Shown here: positions 24,443 through 35,769 of the stretch, in pieces
How the letters are laid out: every line of letters begins with the position of its first letter
How positions within the stretch are numbered: the first letter of the stretch is position 1
Source of the DNA: Akebia trifoliata
Lineage: Eukaryota; Streptophyta; Magnoliopsida; Ranunculales; Lardizabalaceae
Length of the DNA stretch: 64,000 nt
NCBI GenBank assembly: GCA_017979445.1
Contig: JADQWC010000526.1
Location: 248,001-312,000 of the forward strand
Reading direction: 5' to 3'
Translations under genes and position numbers: made by a program
The notes under the pieces: model-generated
The model's database searches: none
Told to the model about the DNA's origin: nothing
The model's input: the letters and a program-made list of their open reading frames with translations, nothing else

Positions 24443-24620
24443 GGTTCGGATTTTAGATTGGTTCGGTTTTGTTATATCCTTAATCCAGAACCAAACCAAA
24501 TCAACCAGATTTTTTTTAATCCGTACTCGAACCGTGAGTGTGTTCAATCCGAACCAATCCAATTCAAAAGCTTCGGATTGGTTCGATTCTCGGATTTACC
24601 CAATCCTATGTGCACCCCTA
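23486..24620. mobile_element. hAT-like non-autonomous element, TSD GTATCTAC
   Basis: 1135 bp with ends TAGAGGTGCACAT and, inverted, TAGGGGTGCACAT, flanked by a perfect 8-bp duplication GTATCTAC (23478-23485 and 24621-24628), as expected for hAT. Both subterminal regions are dense in GGTTCGG/CCGAACC motifs. The interior holds a tandem repeat of about 113 bp (two units, about 23660-23890) and an (AT)n tract. No transposase frame. Confidence 0.85.
24392..24439. repeat. (AT)n microsatellite
   Basis: Uninterrupted alternating AT inside the hAT-like element. Confidence 0.9.
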
Positions 24621-24628
24621 GTATCTAC

Positions 24629-26702
24629 TACCTTTCAACCATTATATCATAACAAATATACATCACTTAAAAATATATTATAATTACAACCCAAACGTGT
24701 ATATAGATCAACTACACATCTTATATCAATTAACAGTTGTTCACGTCATAAATATTAATTCTTATTCTCTAGACATATACATACAAAATACAACATACAC
24801 AATATACATGATGCCAATATATACAAGAAATTCCAAAATTATACAAAATAGTTTTGCTAAATTCAAATCTCAACTCACATATAATAGAAATAATACTCAT
24901 CATCCTGATCTTGCAATCCCTCTATATAATGTTCTCCATCAAGAATAGACATCTTAGTAGTTGGGACATCTATAATGTTTTGTTGGTAGGGTGAATAATA
25001 GGAAAGTTACTCAATAATAAACTCATATTTCAAATTAATAATCTCAATATGAATGGATAAACAAGTTAATCTATTATAAATAATGCATATTTTTAAATAA
25101 ATAAACAAAACAAATAACATTTAAAACATGTTAATATTTAATAAAATAATAACGAAATATCTCCATCTTATAATAAAACAAAATAAACATAAATATGTCA
25201 TAAGAATATCAATCCTAATGGTGTATGTGATAAGAATGACGAGGTACACGACCGATACAAAAATGTCGATCTGTATATCGATGCTCTAGTACTTAATCAA
25301 TGTGGAACTCACTGTTAGTTCTTGATTTTATGGTAGGTCGGGCAATTTATCATAATTGGTTGATCGTGTTTTTTAGCTCAGGTTGACCATTGATCCTTAA
25401 CGAAAATCAATCATTTGATTACTATAGATTGTAAATAATCATTTAACAAGCTAGCTTCATCATACTTTTGTGATACGCATGTGTCCTCAATCAATCTAGT
25501 CATATACAAACCATCTTTACAGTACAATTTATTATTTTCAAATAAAGATAATATTGGAATTTTTAGAATAATAGGTATAAAAATATTCTCAAAGTGGTAT
25601 TCCAAACTACTAGAGAGAATATCAAATCCTTATTATTCTCAATTAATTGGTTATTTCCAAAAAGAACTACCAATTAATCTTGTGGGCATTCATTACCTCT
25701 TTAACGTATAACAAAAATAAGAATTATATTTTTCAAAAGTCATTTGAAATAAATTAAAATAAATTTTCAAGTGTAACGATATTCCCACATATTATAGAAT
25801 TATAAACATGTAGCAATATATCGAAAGTAGTAAATCATAAAACAGTAAACATGCAGGTACACCGTCCCACGATTATCGTCCTAATTGCATCCCATGCTCT
25901 ATTACATAGTGCTCAAAAGTACCCTAAACCTGAAAATTTCTCAACACAAGCACATACAGCCAATAATCTTATTATTTATTATAAACAATCGAGACTTTTA
26001 TTCTTGATTTCAAATTTAATTTAAACATTTTATTTTATTTTTTCTTCTAATAGGTAATCACCTAGTGTAAATACATTTTCAAAATAGGGCGTCTTATTAG
26101 TTTTTTTTTCTTCTAATGGATTGTGGCTTCAATTTTATTATCGAGTGTCATTCCATACGAAGGAATTCATCATTGTATGCGAAAACTCGCTATTTCATGT
26201 GATTATTTTTTGTTTTCCTAAGCATATGAGGTCTCTAGATTTTGTTGATTTATACAAATATTATCAAAAAACTTAAATTTATCTCAGAATTTTCATTTCT
26301 AGATCCCAAAGTTATGTTTTCCTAATGAATCAAGTATGAGTTGAGCGTGAGGGTTATTTGATCACTTTGTCGGTTTGTGTGAATTTTGGCGAGAGGTCTC
26401 ACTTTCCTAGTATTAATGCGAGGTCTCTAAGGTCATCGAAATGTGTACTTATCCTAAACGTGTATAATTTCTAAATTGGCATGTTAGAGAAGGAAAGAAA
26501 CCAAAGAGGACTCTAAGCAAGAACTCAGATAAAAATGCAAGGTAATCAGGGAAGTTGAAACGAAATGGGAGGGGATCTTGTGATCTCTCAAATTTATTTG
26601 CGTTCATTATTAGGAATCCACAATTAGGTGACAGGTTGTCGGATCAGGCGGATAAAGAATAGGGTGCCTACAACTAACAAAATCATCAATGAATCATTGG
26701 CA
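24629..26702. other. Unassigned AT-rich intergenic DNA
   Basis: I see no gene, repeat partner or element ends here. ORFs of 60-85 codons occur at chance level for such AT-rich sequence. Confidence 0.5.
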
Positions 26703-26954
26703 CACACCATGAAAGAAGGCCATCTTCAACAGATCAAGATGTCAAAATTTTCATTATCGAAATTTTTTTTTTTTTTTTTACAGGCTGAAACCTTTAAATT
26801 AATAGAGGATGGGAGAAATTTCATGGTTCTAAGCAAACGAGTTGGGGAACATAAAAAATTTTGATAGTCATGCACCATTGAAATTTGATTTCCAAAATTC
26901 GTGGGCCTTGGCCCATCAAATTTTACTATCAAAATTTTCAATTTTCACGTAGTG
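26703..26954. mobile_element. CACTA-type MITE
   Basis: Left end CACACCATGAAAGAAGGCC and right end TTTTCACGTAGTG, with the same interior motif order as 21065-21345 (ATTAATxGAxGATGGGAGAAAT). Flanks GCA and GTA may be a mutated 3-bp duplication. Confidence 0.6.
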
Positions 26955-27350
26955 GTAGGCACTACACTGAGGCCTCAATCCTTCTGCCTTCCACCGTTCA
27001 AAGCCAAAAAGGAGTTGAAGTGAAGCCTCCTAATCAAGATCTTCATCTCGATCATCAACATCAAGTTTCATCTCAAGGAGTGGATGCCCAAACAGCTCTC
27101 TACAAAAAAGAGTGCTTTCAACTTGGATTCAGTGGTCATATAAATTGAAATAACAATAATTTTCATTGCTCGTAATGTATAGATTACGTACTATCTTGTA
27201 TGTAAGGTAATACCGCTTAATGTTTCTATTAAGACATGTTAAGTGATCAAATCAAACGACATACTACATTGTATTATCCCCGTGTTTAGCCTTTGCTAAT
27301 CTTATTATACAGAAACATTACTTTAATTTGATTTTTGACATGTGGTTGTG

Positions 27351-27351
<1 letters not shown>

Positions 27352-27378
<27 letters not shown>
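27352..27378. repeat. (CT)n microsatellite
   Basis: Alternating CT run of about 13 units, near an otherwise unassigned stretch (26955-27850) in which I see no gene. Confidence 0.85.
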
Positions 27379-27383
<5 letters not shown>

Positions 27384-27851
27384 GTTTTAGTTGAGAGTGA
27401 AAGAACGGTTGTTATGATAAAAAGTAATTTAGAAAGTTTTGTTGACATCTTAAATTCTATTTAATTTAATTTTATATTTAATTTTAATATTGAAGTGCTA
27501 TAAGAACAAGTTGATGCGCATATATGGTAATTGAAGTTCAGAAGTTATTAAACAAAAATTTGGCTGTCTTCAACTGTAGCTCCACATTTTGTAGCTCTGT
27601 GTAGCTCTTCTTCTAGAATTCATAAAACACCAAATTGAGAAAACAAAAAAAGAATAATAGTGACACCTCAAACTTCAACGTTTAGATCAGATTTAAAAAA
27701 TAAAATAAAAAACATAAAAACATTTTTTTTCTTGATCAAACATTTGAAAATGAATAGTCACTGTTCTCTCATACTTCAATGTGCGGATGTCTCTATCTGG
27801 ATGACGTGGCACACTTTCAACCCTTGATAAGAGCTACAGGTAGCGCTACAG

Positions 27852-28213
27852 ATGGGCGGAGCCAGGTTTTTCTTTCTTGTAGTGGGGGCAAACTATGGTC
27901 AGTCGTATAGTTAAAGAACTTGAAGATGAATGGTTTTAAGGAGAAATTCAGAGGTTTATTTTTATTAGAAATTGAAAAAAAAATGACATTTAGGTCATTT
28001 CCAATTAGTATGTGAGAAGGTCTGATTAAGAGGTAATGTCATTAAAAAAATTTGAAGAGGGGGGGGGGGTTAAAAATTGGACGGAGGTGAGGGGTGTGGG
28101 AGCAAATGGGGAGAGAGGTGAGGGAGTGGGGACAAATGGGGTATGTGATTAGTTGAAAAGAGGGGTGTCTCAAAGTTCTGTGGGGGCAATTGCTCCTTAC
28201 TAGCTCTGCCCTG
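27852..28213. mobile_element. MITE with GGGCGGAGCCAGG ends
   Basis: The left end CAGATGGGCGGAGCCAGG and the right end CTAGCTCTGCCCTG form imperfect inverted repeats, with a GGGGGCAA motif just inside each. Such ends are common in plant non-autonomous elements. No target duplication can be shown. A G-rich run lies at about 28060-28069. Confidence 0.45.
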
Positions 28214-28365
28214 GCTAGAGATCGAGAATCTGCTCCCATTTTAAAATAATGACATATTCCTTTGACAGACTAACAAAAATGACCTAATTAAATGTACTTG
28301 ACTTCTAACTTTTGCTAAAAAATCTGTCATCTTCAAGTTCTGCTTATATGTTAAAAGAGTGCTAA

Positions 28366-28572
28366 TTTTCTAACTCAACCTGACATAGTAACGCAAAAAC
28401 TCACTGATGTGACATGTGCAAGAATTGTAGAATTTTTCCCTGGGGATACACAACTGCACATGTTTATGGGGATGTGAGTTCTATATCCCGAGGGAAAAAT
28501 TTGTTGTTCTTGCACATGCCACATCAGTGAGTTTAAGTTAGTCTGTCAGAGTTGAGTTAGAAAATCATTGCA
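28366..28572. repeat. Foldback (hairpin) repeat 1
   Basis: Inverted arms: 'ctaactcaacctgaca...ctcactgatgtgacatgtgc' on the left and its imperfect complement (about 28500-28572) on the right, with a loop around 'tttatggggatgtgag'. Looks like a MITE or foldback element. Confidence 0.6.
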
Positions 28573-28589
28573 TATGTTAAAATTAGGAG

Positions 28590-28803
28590 TGTGATAACCT
28601 GACTCCTCCCATGTGGCATACTCAAAATACTCTCCTGACATGGCATGTGCTAGAACCATAGATCTTATGCCTTGGGATACTCATCTCCCCATCCCCATAA
28701 ATATGGGCAGTTTTGTATCTTGAAAAAAAGAAAACATCTATGGTTCTAGCACATGCCACGTCAAGAGAGTGTTTTGAGTGTGCCACGTGGGGGAGTCCAG
28801 TTC
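28590..28803. repeat. Foldback (hairpin) repeat 2
   Basis: A second palindrome just after the first: CCTGACATGGCATGTGCTAG on the left against CTAGCACATGCCACGTCAAG on the right, and matching outer arms (GACTCCTCCCATGTGGCA against TGCCACGTGGGGGAGTC). Related in design to the first hairpin (both carry GCACATGCCAC) but clearly diverged. Confidence 0.65.
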
Positions 28804-29326
28804 AATGTTGTCTTTAACCTCGCGTGGAAAATTCGTATTTTTTCTGCCTAAAATTTCTATCAACTTTATCAAAAGTCTCATTTTATTGTTGAGCTCATAG
28901 TCACAAAATTTTCTAAGAAAATTCTGAAAAATTCACTGTAAAGTGGGTCTTGAAGATATCAATAATTAACAACTAAGTAAAAAAAAGTTGCTCATTTTTC
29001 ATAAAAAATCAACAATTTTTCGAAAGCTGACAATTTTTATTTTTTATTTATTTATCTATACCTCCCTTGATTTTTTTTCCCCACCTATTCTCCATTCAAA
29101 TTTTCCCAAATGTATCTGAAATTAATTGAGTTATCACTCCACTCAACTATATAATTTCCAAACCTATACTAACGACCATGCTTGAGTTTTGTATGTTGAA
29201 GGAGAGAGAAACTTGAGGTTAGAGAAAAATAAAGGGCTTTCAGCAAGAGGTGAAAAATGTAGTAATGGGGTTTGTGTCATGGAAAATAAAGGGATATCAG
29301 CTACAGGAAGACAGAGGATGTCACAA

Positions 29327-29445
29327 CATTAAAAAAGGCCATACTTGACGGTCTAAAGCCATTAAAATTTTTGTTGTCATTTTTTTTTCGATGGACTGAA
29401 ACAGTTAAATTAAAGGAGGATGGGAGAAATTCGATTGGCAAACTT
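29327..29445. mobile_element. Truncated CACTA-type MITE (left half)
   Basis: 'aaaaaaggccatacttgacggtctaaagccatt' and then GGAGGATGGGAGAAATTCGA match the left half of 21065-21345. The right end is missing. Confidence 0.55.
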
Positions 29446-29675
29446 AAATTTGACCTAAATCATTTATGCCCTCATGGGCAAACTCCCCTCCCCCCTTTTT
29501 GAAAGAGCAAGCTGACATGCTTCTGCCCAACGAAATTTAATTCTTAATAAGTAGCTTTAATTAAATCAAAGCATGCATGGTTAATGGGTTGATGGCATGA
29601 TGGTTTAGGAATAATAGGGAAATTCCTCACTCTCACTTAGTCTAAAATTGAGGTAACAAATAAATACTAGGAAAT

Positions 29676-29722
29676 ATGAGAGAGAGAGAGAGAGACAGAG
29701 AGAGACAGAGAAAGAGAGAGAA
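29676..29722. repeat. (GA)n-rich tract
   Basis: Imperfect GA/CAGA simple repeat. Confidence 0.8.
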
Positions 29723-29825
29723 AATAAAGGATTTATTGTTTCTAAGAAAGCATGTTATACGAGGACTTTATTAAAGTGGTACAAAACAAAACAAAACAAA
29801 AAAAATAGCCACCCATTAAGTCAAA

Positions 29826-29947
29826 GAAATACTAGTCGTGTCCAATGCGACCAAGGCAAGCATAAAGATACACCTTATACACTTAAGAAATACTAGTCGT
29901 GTCCAATGCGACCAAGGCAAGCATAAAGGTACACCTTATACACTTTA
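29826..29947. repeat. Tandem repeat, 61-bp unit, two copies
   Basis: Two almost identical units containing ACTAGTCGTGTCCAATGCGA; only a base or two differ in the overlap. The open frame at 29838-30071 is created by this repeat and does not resemble a known protein. Confidence 0.85.
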
Positions 29948-30324
29948 TTCCATCAATTTTGTAATTTCTTTTCTCCTCCTACAAGAAAGGAATGAAGAAT
30001 TAAGGTGTGGAAAAGACAAAAGTAGCATTTGGACTGATATGCCTTCCTCCAATTCCTTGTTTAGAGGCTGAAAGGGAAGAAGGTTTTCTTGGAACTATTA
30101 TTATAAAAAAATTTATTGTATATAACATTTTAAACTTTTGGGAAAGTTCGGAATTGGTCCATTATAAAAGGATTAAGAAGATCTAAATTTAAAACACTCA
30201 AATTTACAAAATAGAAAAAAAAAATCAATTTTTCAAAATGAGTTGTTGTTAGATATTTATCGGGAACGGATCAAGGGACATATGAAAAAACATATGTAAA
30301 AATAATGTAACATTAATAAAATTT

Positions 30325-30620
30325 TAAAATATGGGTTAGAAGTTTGGGATTGAGCTGATTTTCTGTGAGGATGATCTCTATTATGGGAAGATCATCCGGA
30401 AAAAAAATCAGTCCAACCTGAAACTTCTAATCCCATTAAAAGTGATTTAGAATGTGGACCATCGATTTTTTGTCAATTTTTGTCAATAATATGTAAATCA
30501 CTTTTGATGGATTTAGAAGTTTCAGATTGAGCTGATTTTTTGTGATGATGATCTTCTCATCATGGTGACTATCCTCAAAAAAAAATCAGCTCAATATAAA
30601 ACCTCTACCCATATTTTGAA
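30325..30620. repeat. Foldback element at the left edge of X2
   Basis: Long imperfect inverted arms: AAATATGGGTTAGAAG...TTGAGCTGATTTT on the left and AAAATCAGCTCAA...CTACCCATATTTT on the right. Within each arm is a smaller hairpin (GAGGATGATCTC against GAAGATCATCC). A related motif occurs inside the element at 35117-35495. Confidence 0.65.
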
Positions 30621-30939
30621 AAACCATTGTATTAGATGAATCATTAAGATTCGCATTGACTATCTTGCCAAATTGTAGGACGACACTCCGTCTCAGTTAT
30701 GAAACCATGGGTTAAAAACAGATCACTTTTTTATTTTTATTTTAATATAATTTTTCCCTTTGGTGGACAACACTTTTTAAACTAGTCCTAATAAAAACTT
30801 AGTGGGCTCAAGTTGGATTCAAGTCTTATAAAAATATAAATTCATGCATATTTTGAGGTCATTTGGAGCCATCTAATATTACCTTTCATCAAAATATGGG
30901 TCCAATCCCTATCTTAGTTGAAACGATTTACCTGCTTCA

Positions 30940-31166
30940 TCATTAATAGTTGCATTGACAATTATCTTTGTTCTGAAATCAGTATTGATAGCTACGTTTC
31001 AAGCGACAATGAAAATAATAATAACGACAATTACATTATAGCTACATTTGCAATGAATGTGAAAGCAGTCAAAGCAGAAATAGTATTAGTTCCACTAACA
31101 CAAATAAAAGTTTTTCAAAATAATAATTTTTCTACCATAAATAGTTTTAAGAAATTATGTAAATGA
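30940..31166 (+). pseudogene. accD: Short accD-derived remnant in X2
   Basis: Encodes CIDNYLCSEISIDSYVSS followed by an Asn-rich stretch, like the accD variable region in X1, but the upstream part is deleted: 'catcat' (X1 19400) joins directly to ATTAATxGTT (X1 19743). Reading on to TGA gives an 82-codon open frame (from 30918), which I regard as accidental. Confidence 0.65.
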
Positions 31167-31245
31167 CCTAGTTTGAATCATGTCTATTGCACTGAAAGCT
31201 AATAATATTCCTTTCTCAAATTGGAGTTGGGTTCCAACTGCTGAT

Positions 31246-31509
31246 CACAACATGGAAAAAACCTATATTTGATGGCCCAAGGCGGTCGAATTTTATAAAA
31301 TTTGACGGGCCAAGGTGTCAAATTTTTCTTTGTCAATATTTTTTTTACAAACTGAAACCGTAAAATTAATGGAGCATGGGAGAAATTTGTTGGCTCTAAA
31401 CCGTTGAATTAGGGAACATAAAAAAATTTCAACGGCCATGGGCCATCGAAATTCGATTTATAAAATTTATGAGCTTTGACCTGTCAAATTTTTCGATTTT
31501 CACTTATTG
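31246..31509. mobile_element. CACTA-type MITE with TSD GAT and an empty paralogous site
   Basis: 264 bp, ends CACAACATGGAAAA and, inverted, CAATAAGTGAAAA. GAT lies at 31243-31245 and 31510-31512. X1 has AACTGCTGATTCTGATC uninterrupted (about 20034-20050), so insertion followed the X1/X2 split or occurred in X2 only. No coding capacity. Confidence 0.88.
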
Positions 31510-32544
31510 GATTCTAATCGTCTAGGTCCAATCCATGGAGAATGTGCCACACTGCCACGTATCTTGTAGGGTTGATAGTAGTCCAACTCCTTGTTTCGTA
31601 GGATCCTAATAGACTATTTTATGATCAATTGGATCAAATTCAATTACCTAGGTCAAGTATTCAATTTTTCTTCTTTTAAATGGAAGAAATATTACGGAGA
31701 TAATAAAAAATAGACCCCTGAATTTCTTTATTTATTGCCACTTGCACCGTTAATAGCTCACCTGCTTCAATTATAATTCTATAATCTATGTTTAGTCGGT
31801 GGAACCTAATAATTCAATAAGATTCTTATTGTTTTCAAGTGACTAGATTATTAATATCCTCCTAGTTGGTCTTTGTGCATGTTAGGTGGAGGCACATTTG
31901 AATAAATAAGTTGAAAGATACCATCCCCACTCAAAAGTCATCAAAGCTTTTCTCATCTCATCTTTCCTCTCTGCATCTCTCCTATTCAGAAGAAACCCTA
32001 ATCCATAGGCGACTGTGAAACAGGTACGAACCAAAATCCTCTCTCTACAAAATTTATTATTATTATTATTGTGTTTAAGATTTTAAACTTGAGAGAAAAG
32101 TCTGAATCGGTGCAGGTAACTAAATCCCACAATAGAGAGAAGAGAAGATATAAATTACCAAAATTCTTGTAAGTGGTTATATTTTCTTTCCATTTGTATG
32201 ATGGTTTTTATCATTTCTTTTAATTTCCTTATTTTAATGGACGCAAGAAATAACAAAGGATCAAAATCCAATTGTTGGTAGTTTTTCTTTAGATAATTAT
32301 CACAGGGATTTGCATAAAATCCTAACCGTTGGATTATTCGATTAGTTAAGCATATGTTGTTCTCTTCATAATGAATCATATTTAATATACTTCTCTCGAT
32401 TGAAAATAAAAATGAGTTGCCTTATTGATCATAGTCACCTAGTCAATCAATAAATATACAGATCAATTAGGATCCTATCTAAGCGTTTCAAATATTCCTC
32501 GGTTGACGATGCATTGTCTAAAAGACACTAATATTTTTTGGGAA

Positions 32545-32848
32545 TATTTTTTTCGACGGGCCAAAACCCTCAAATTAATGGAGTGGAGAAATTTGACTGC
32601 TCTAAGCTGTCGAATGCGATTGAATCTAGGGAACATAAAAAAATTTGACGGCCCTTGACCGTCAAAATTTGGTTTCTAAGCCTAGGTCCATCGAATTTTC
32701 TTGTAGAATTCTCCAATTTTCACATAATGGGCACTAAGTGAAAAAAGGGTAAATTGAAAGCCGAGATTCGTCAAAATTGCCTGGATTTAGTCAAATTCAC
32801 GGACCTTGAAGTCGATTTTACCCTTTCTTCCGGTAGTGTGCTATCTTT
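32545..32848. mobile_element. Two adjoining CACTA MITEs, X2 copy (first one left-truncated)
   Basis: Counterpart of 21065-21454 in X1. The first member starts inside its sequence (TTTTTTCGACGGGCC) and ends TTTTCACATAATG; the second runs CACTAAGTGAAAAAAGGGT to 'ttaccctttcttccggtagtg'. Confidence 0.65.
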
Positions 32849-34674
32849 CCCCTTTTTTTTATTGGTAAAAGTAGACTTGAGATCTTCTGCTAAATATTCA
32901 CAAATAGATCTATCCTTGGCAGTATATAGTGTTCTACTCCATCGGTCTGCTTCCCATTTTTGACATTGGTCGATTGTTTCTTTTACTTTGGTAGCCCCAT
33001 GACTCTAAAGTTTAAATACTTAAATTAATTAGTTAAAAAAATAATTATTTTATATGGAAACATATCAAAATTGGTTGGCATGGAGAAGTTTTCATAATCT
33101 CAGCCGTGATTTTGAAAAATATTGGATGAGTCGTCTCCAAACTTAGATGCAACAATTTCGTGAATGTTTCACAATGACTTTCTTACTCGGTTTCCTTTAA
33201 TACCAAGTGGACGATACACATTCTTCTCACAACTCCTAAACCACCATTGTAGTGGTCTCCGTCATTCACATTCTTCAAGGAGAGAAAATGGTAGAATTTT
33301 GAGTCTTGGACTTGTCCTTCTCTCAATTGCCTTAGAGGATAAATTTGTCTAATTTTCTTAAGTTCCCAATATTCCCAAGAAAACTACCCTTGTGAGACCC
33401 TTAATCATTTGGATGACATTTTTGGTGAAGTAATGCATTTTATGTTACACACTAGTGAATCAAAAAAGCAAGTCAGATTCTCATATTATGGTCTAATTTA
33501 TGCACATCATGCCTAAACCAACATGATATTTGTATGACATCATATACAATTAAGGAATTTTTGTGAACCATTACAGGCTACACACCATAGCATTTCACAC
33601 ACAAGTGTACAAATTTGTTGTTAAAAGTTTTTTGAGCTAAGCTGATGAACTGCTATGATTTTACCATGTGTATTGAAAAAATACTTAAAATCTAAAAGCT
33701 CTCAGCCGTTCAAAAATTTCCTCCCTAAAGTTTCTCTCCACTGACTAATCTAGCATACTTTTTTTCTATACATGTGGCATCATGCCATTGGTCAATACAC
33801 TTAACACATAAATCTTAAACAACAAATTCGTACTCCACAATATAGGTATCTAGAATTACAAATTAAATTGAAAAAGAAAAATTCAATAAAAAGGGATTCA
33901 ACAATGGGAGGACAACATCCAGGGTTTACTAAATTAAGCACCTGAAAATTATGCAATCAATTACTAACAATGGATTAGAGGCGTGATTTTAAATCTCGGT
34001 ATTGTCCATGAACGAGACAAATAGACATAGTGACTCACATATGCAAAATCTCACGAGAAAGACTAGATGACTCAAACAATATTGAAAATATCGGCCAAGT
34101 CAGTAAAAGTCATTCGTGCCAATTGGGATTTTTTATATTTTAATTAAAATAGTTAATTTTAAAAAAAAAATTAAGCATTTAGTATATGAATAAAATATGA
34201 TTTTATTACTAAACATGTTCTAATCTACCTTATTTTCTTTAAAAAATTATAATTATTTTTGTATAAATATTTATGAAATAATAATTGTAAACCGAGTTAA
34301 ATGGTTTAACTCGTCTGAGACAAGTCGGTCTCATTCATGAACGAGACAAGACGTCAATTTGAGTTTTGAAACCATGGTCTATAATAATTTATTTTTTAAG
34401 ACTTTAGTCTTCAGCCTATAAATTCTAGTTCTTCAATATTCAAATCACTATAACAAATTATGTACTTTCGACTTCATAGTTATCTCGTTTTGCATCGAAT
34501 TTGCTCATTTGAAACTAGATGACTCGACCAGGATAATGTGAAATGATGATATTTGATTTATTCTTTGTGATGATTACATGAACCTAATAGGGTTTGTATA
34601 GAAACTAATAACAAAATCTATCAAATTAGATAACCACAATCAATTCAAATCTCTAACTAATCTATTATATCTAA

Positions 34675-35769
34675 GGTGCTGTTTGTTAAACTGAAAAAAA
34701 TAAGTGCTAAATAGCATTAAGCGCTGAAACTTATAAGCGCTGAATTTAAGTGCTAAAAAAGTTGTTTGTTTAGATGCTGAATCATGTTTATTACACATTG
34801 CTGAAACTGATAAATTGTCTTTGTTACCCTTACAATCATATTATACATTGTTTGCATGTTTTAAATGCTTATTTATTATCAAACACAATAAAATATATTA
34901 TTTCTTATAAAATTAAAATACATTTTATTTTTAAATAATAAATAATACTCAAATCTTCAATTTATAAATAATAATTTCTATTTATAAAAGCCCACAAATT
35001 TCAAATTAAAAATAATAATGTCATACAAGTCACCAAAATTTGAAATCAACTTTAAAAAGAACTTAATTTTTTATGAATAATTTTCGATGGAAATGAAGGA
35101 TGTGTAATTATAAAAGCACCCTATGAATTAATAAGGGCAACCCACACTATAGCCATTTTTTGTTTTGTTTTATATGGATTAAAATTTTTGGAATGACCAA
35201 ATTTTTAGTGAGGATAATTTATATGGTCTAGAGATCATCCTCACCAAAAATCAGTTTATTTTGAAACTTCTAACTCGTTAAAAATAGTTTTCAAAAAAAA
35301 AAAAATGGACAATTTACGATTCTTGAACTTGTTTTGATAGGGTTAAAAGTTTCAAGATGTGCTGATTTTTTGTGAGAATGATCTCCTCATTGTAGAGATC
35401 ATCCTCACCAAAAATCAACTCATTCCAAAAATTTTAACCCATATAAGACAAAATAATTTAGCTATGGTGTGGGTTTATTAATTTGTGGGGTGTCTATATA
35501 CTTATCCATGGGATATAAGAGGTAATATCCTTTTAAGAATAAGGGCATAGTTGTCCATGCTCAAAAAAACAAATGGCATACTTGTCCGTGTTGAAAAAGC
35601 GAAGTGCTTACTGCTTCAGCACTTTTTTTCAGCATCAAAATAGTGCTGAATTTTTTTCACTTATTTTCAGCAATTAGCACGAGTAAACAAAGGCGCTATT
35701 TTGACAAAAGTGCTGAATTTAATTTTTTTCAGCAATAAGCACTGAAAAATAGCGCAAACAAACACCACC
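34675..35769. mobile_element. PIF/Harbinger-like non-autonomous element, TSD TAA
   Basis: 1095 bp, ends GGTGCTGTTTGTT and, inverted, GGTGGTGTTTGTTT, flanked by TAA on both sides (34672-34674, 35770-35772). Tourist-like ends and the TAA target fit PIF/Harbinger. Subterminal repeats contain AAGTGCTGAATTT and AGCACTTATT motifs. It splits the copia LTR exactly. No transposase. Confidence 0.75.
35117..35495. mobile_element. Foldback MITE nested in the Harbinger-like element
   Basis: Inverted ends around AATTAATAA...ACCCACACTATAGCCA (left, about 35126-35155) and TGGTGTGGGTTTATTAATT (right, about 35465-35483). The interior has hairpins with GAGATCATCCTCACC, similar to 30325-30620. Confidence 0.55.

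Larger units (their letters stand above)
30632..34536 (+). repeat. Spacer X, copy 2 (X2)
   Basis: Collinear with X1 from 18857 to about 23272. It differs by an accD deletion of about 345 bp shared with X3, a private CACTA MITE (31246-31509), a longer leader-like region (31905-32160) and a deletion of the left end of the 32545 MITE. It ends at the copia-like element, whose other side is the promoter of NLR B. Confidence 0.75.

Noticed and set aside
26885..27148. 87-codon ORF spanning the end of a CACTA MITE
   Set aside because: Its first part is MITE sequence and the rest has no family resemblance.
30918..31166. 82-codon ORF conserved in X2 and X3 as a possible small gene
   Set aside because: Conservation comes from duplication of spacer X; the core is an accD remnant, and the same region in X1 is frameshifted.
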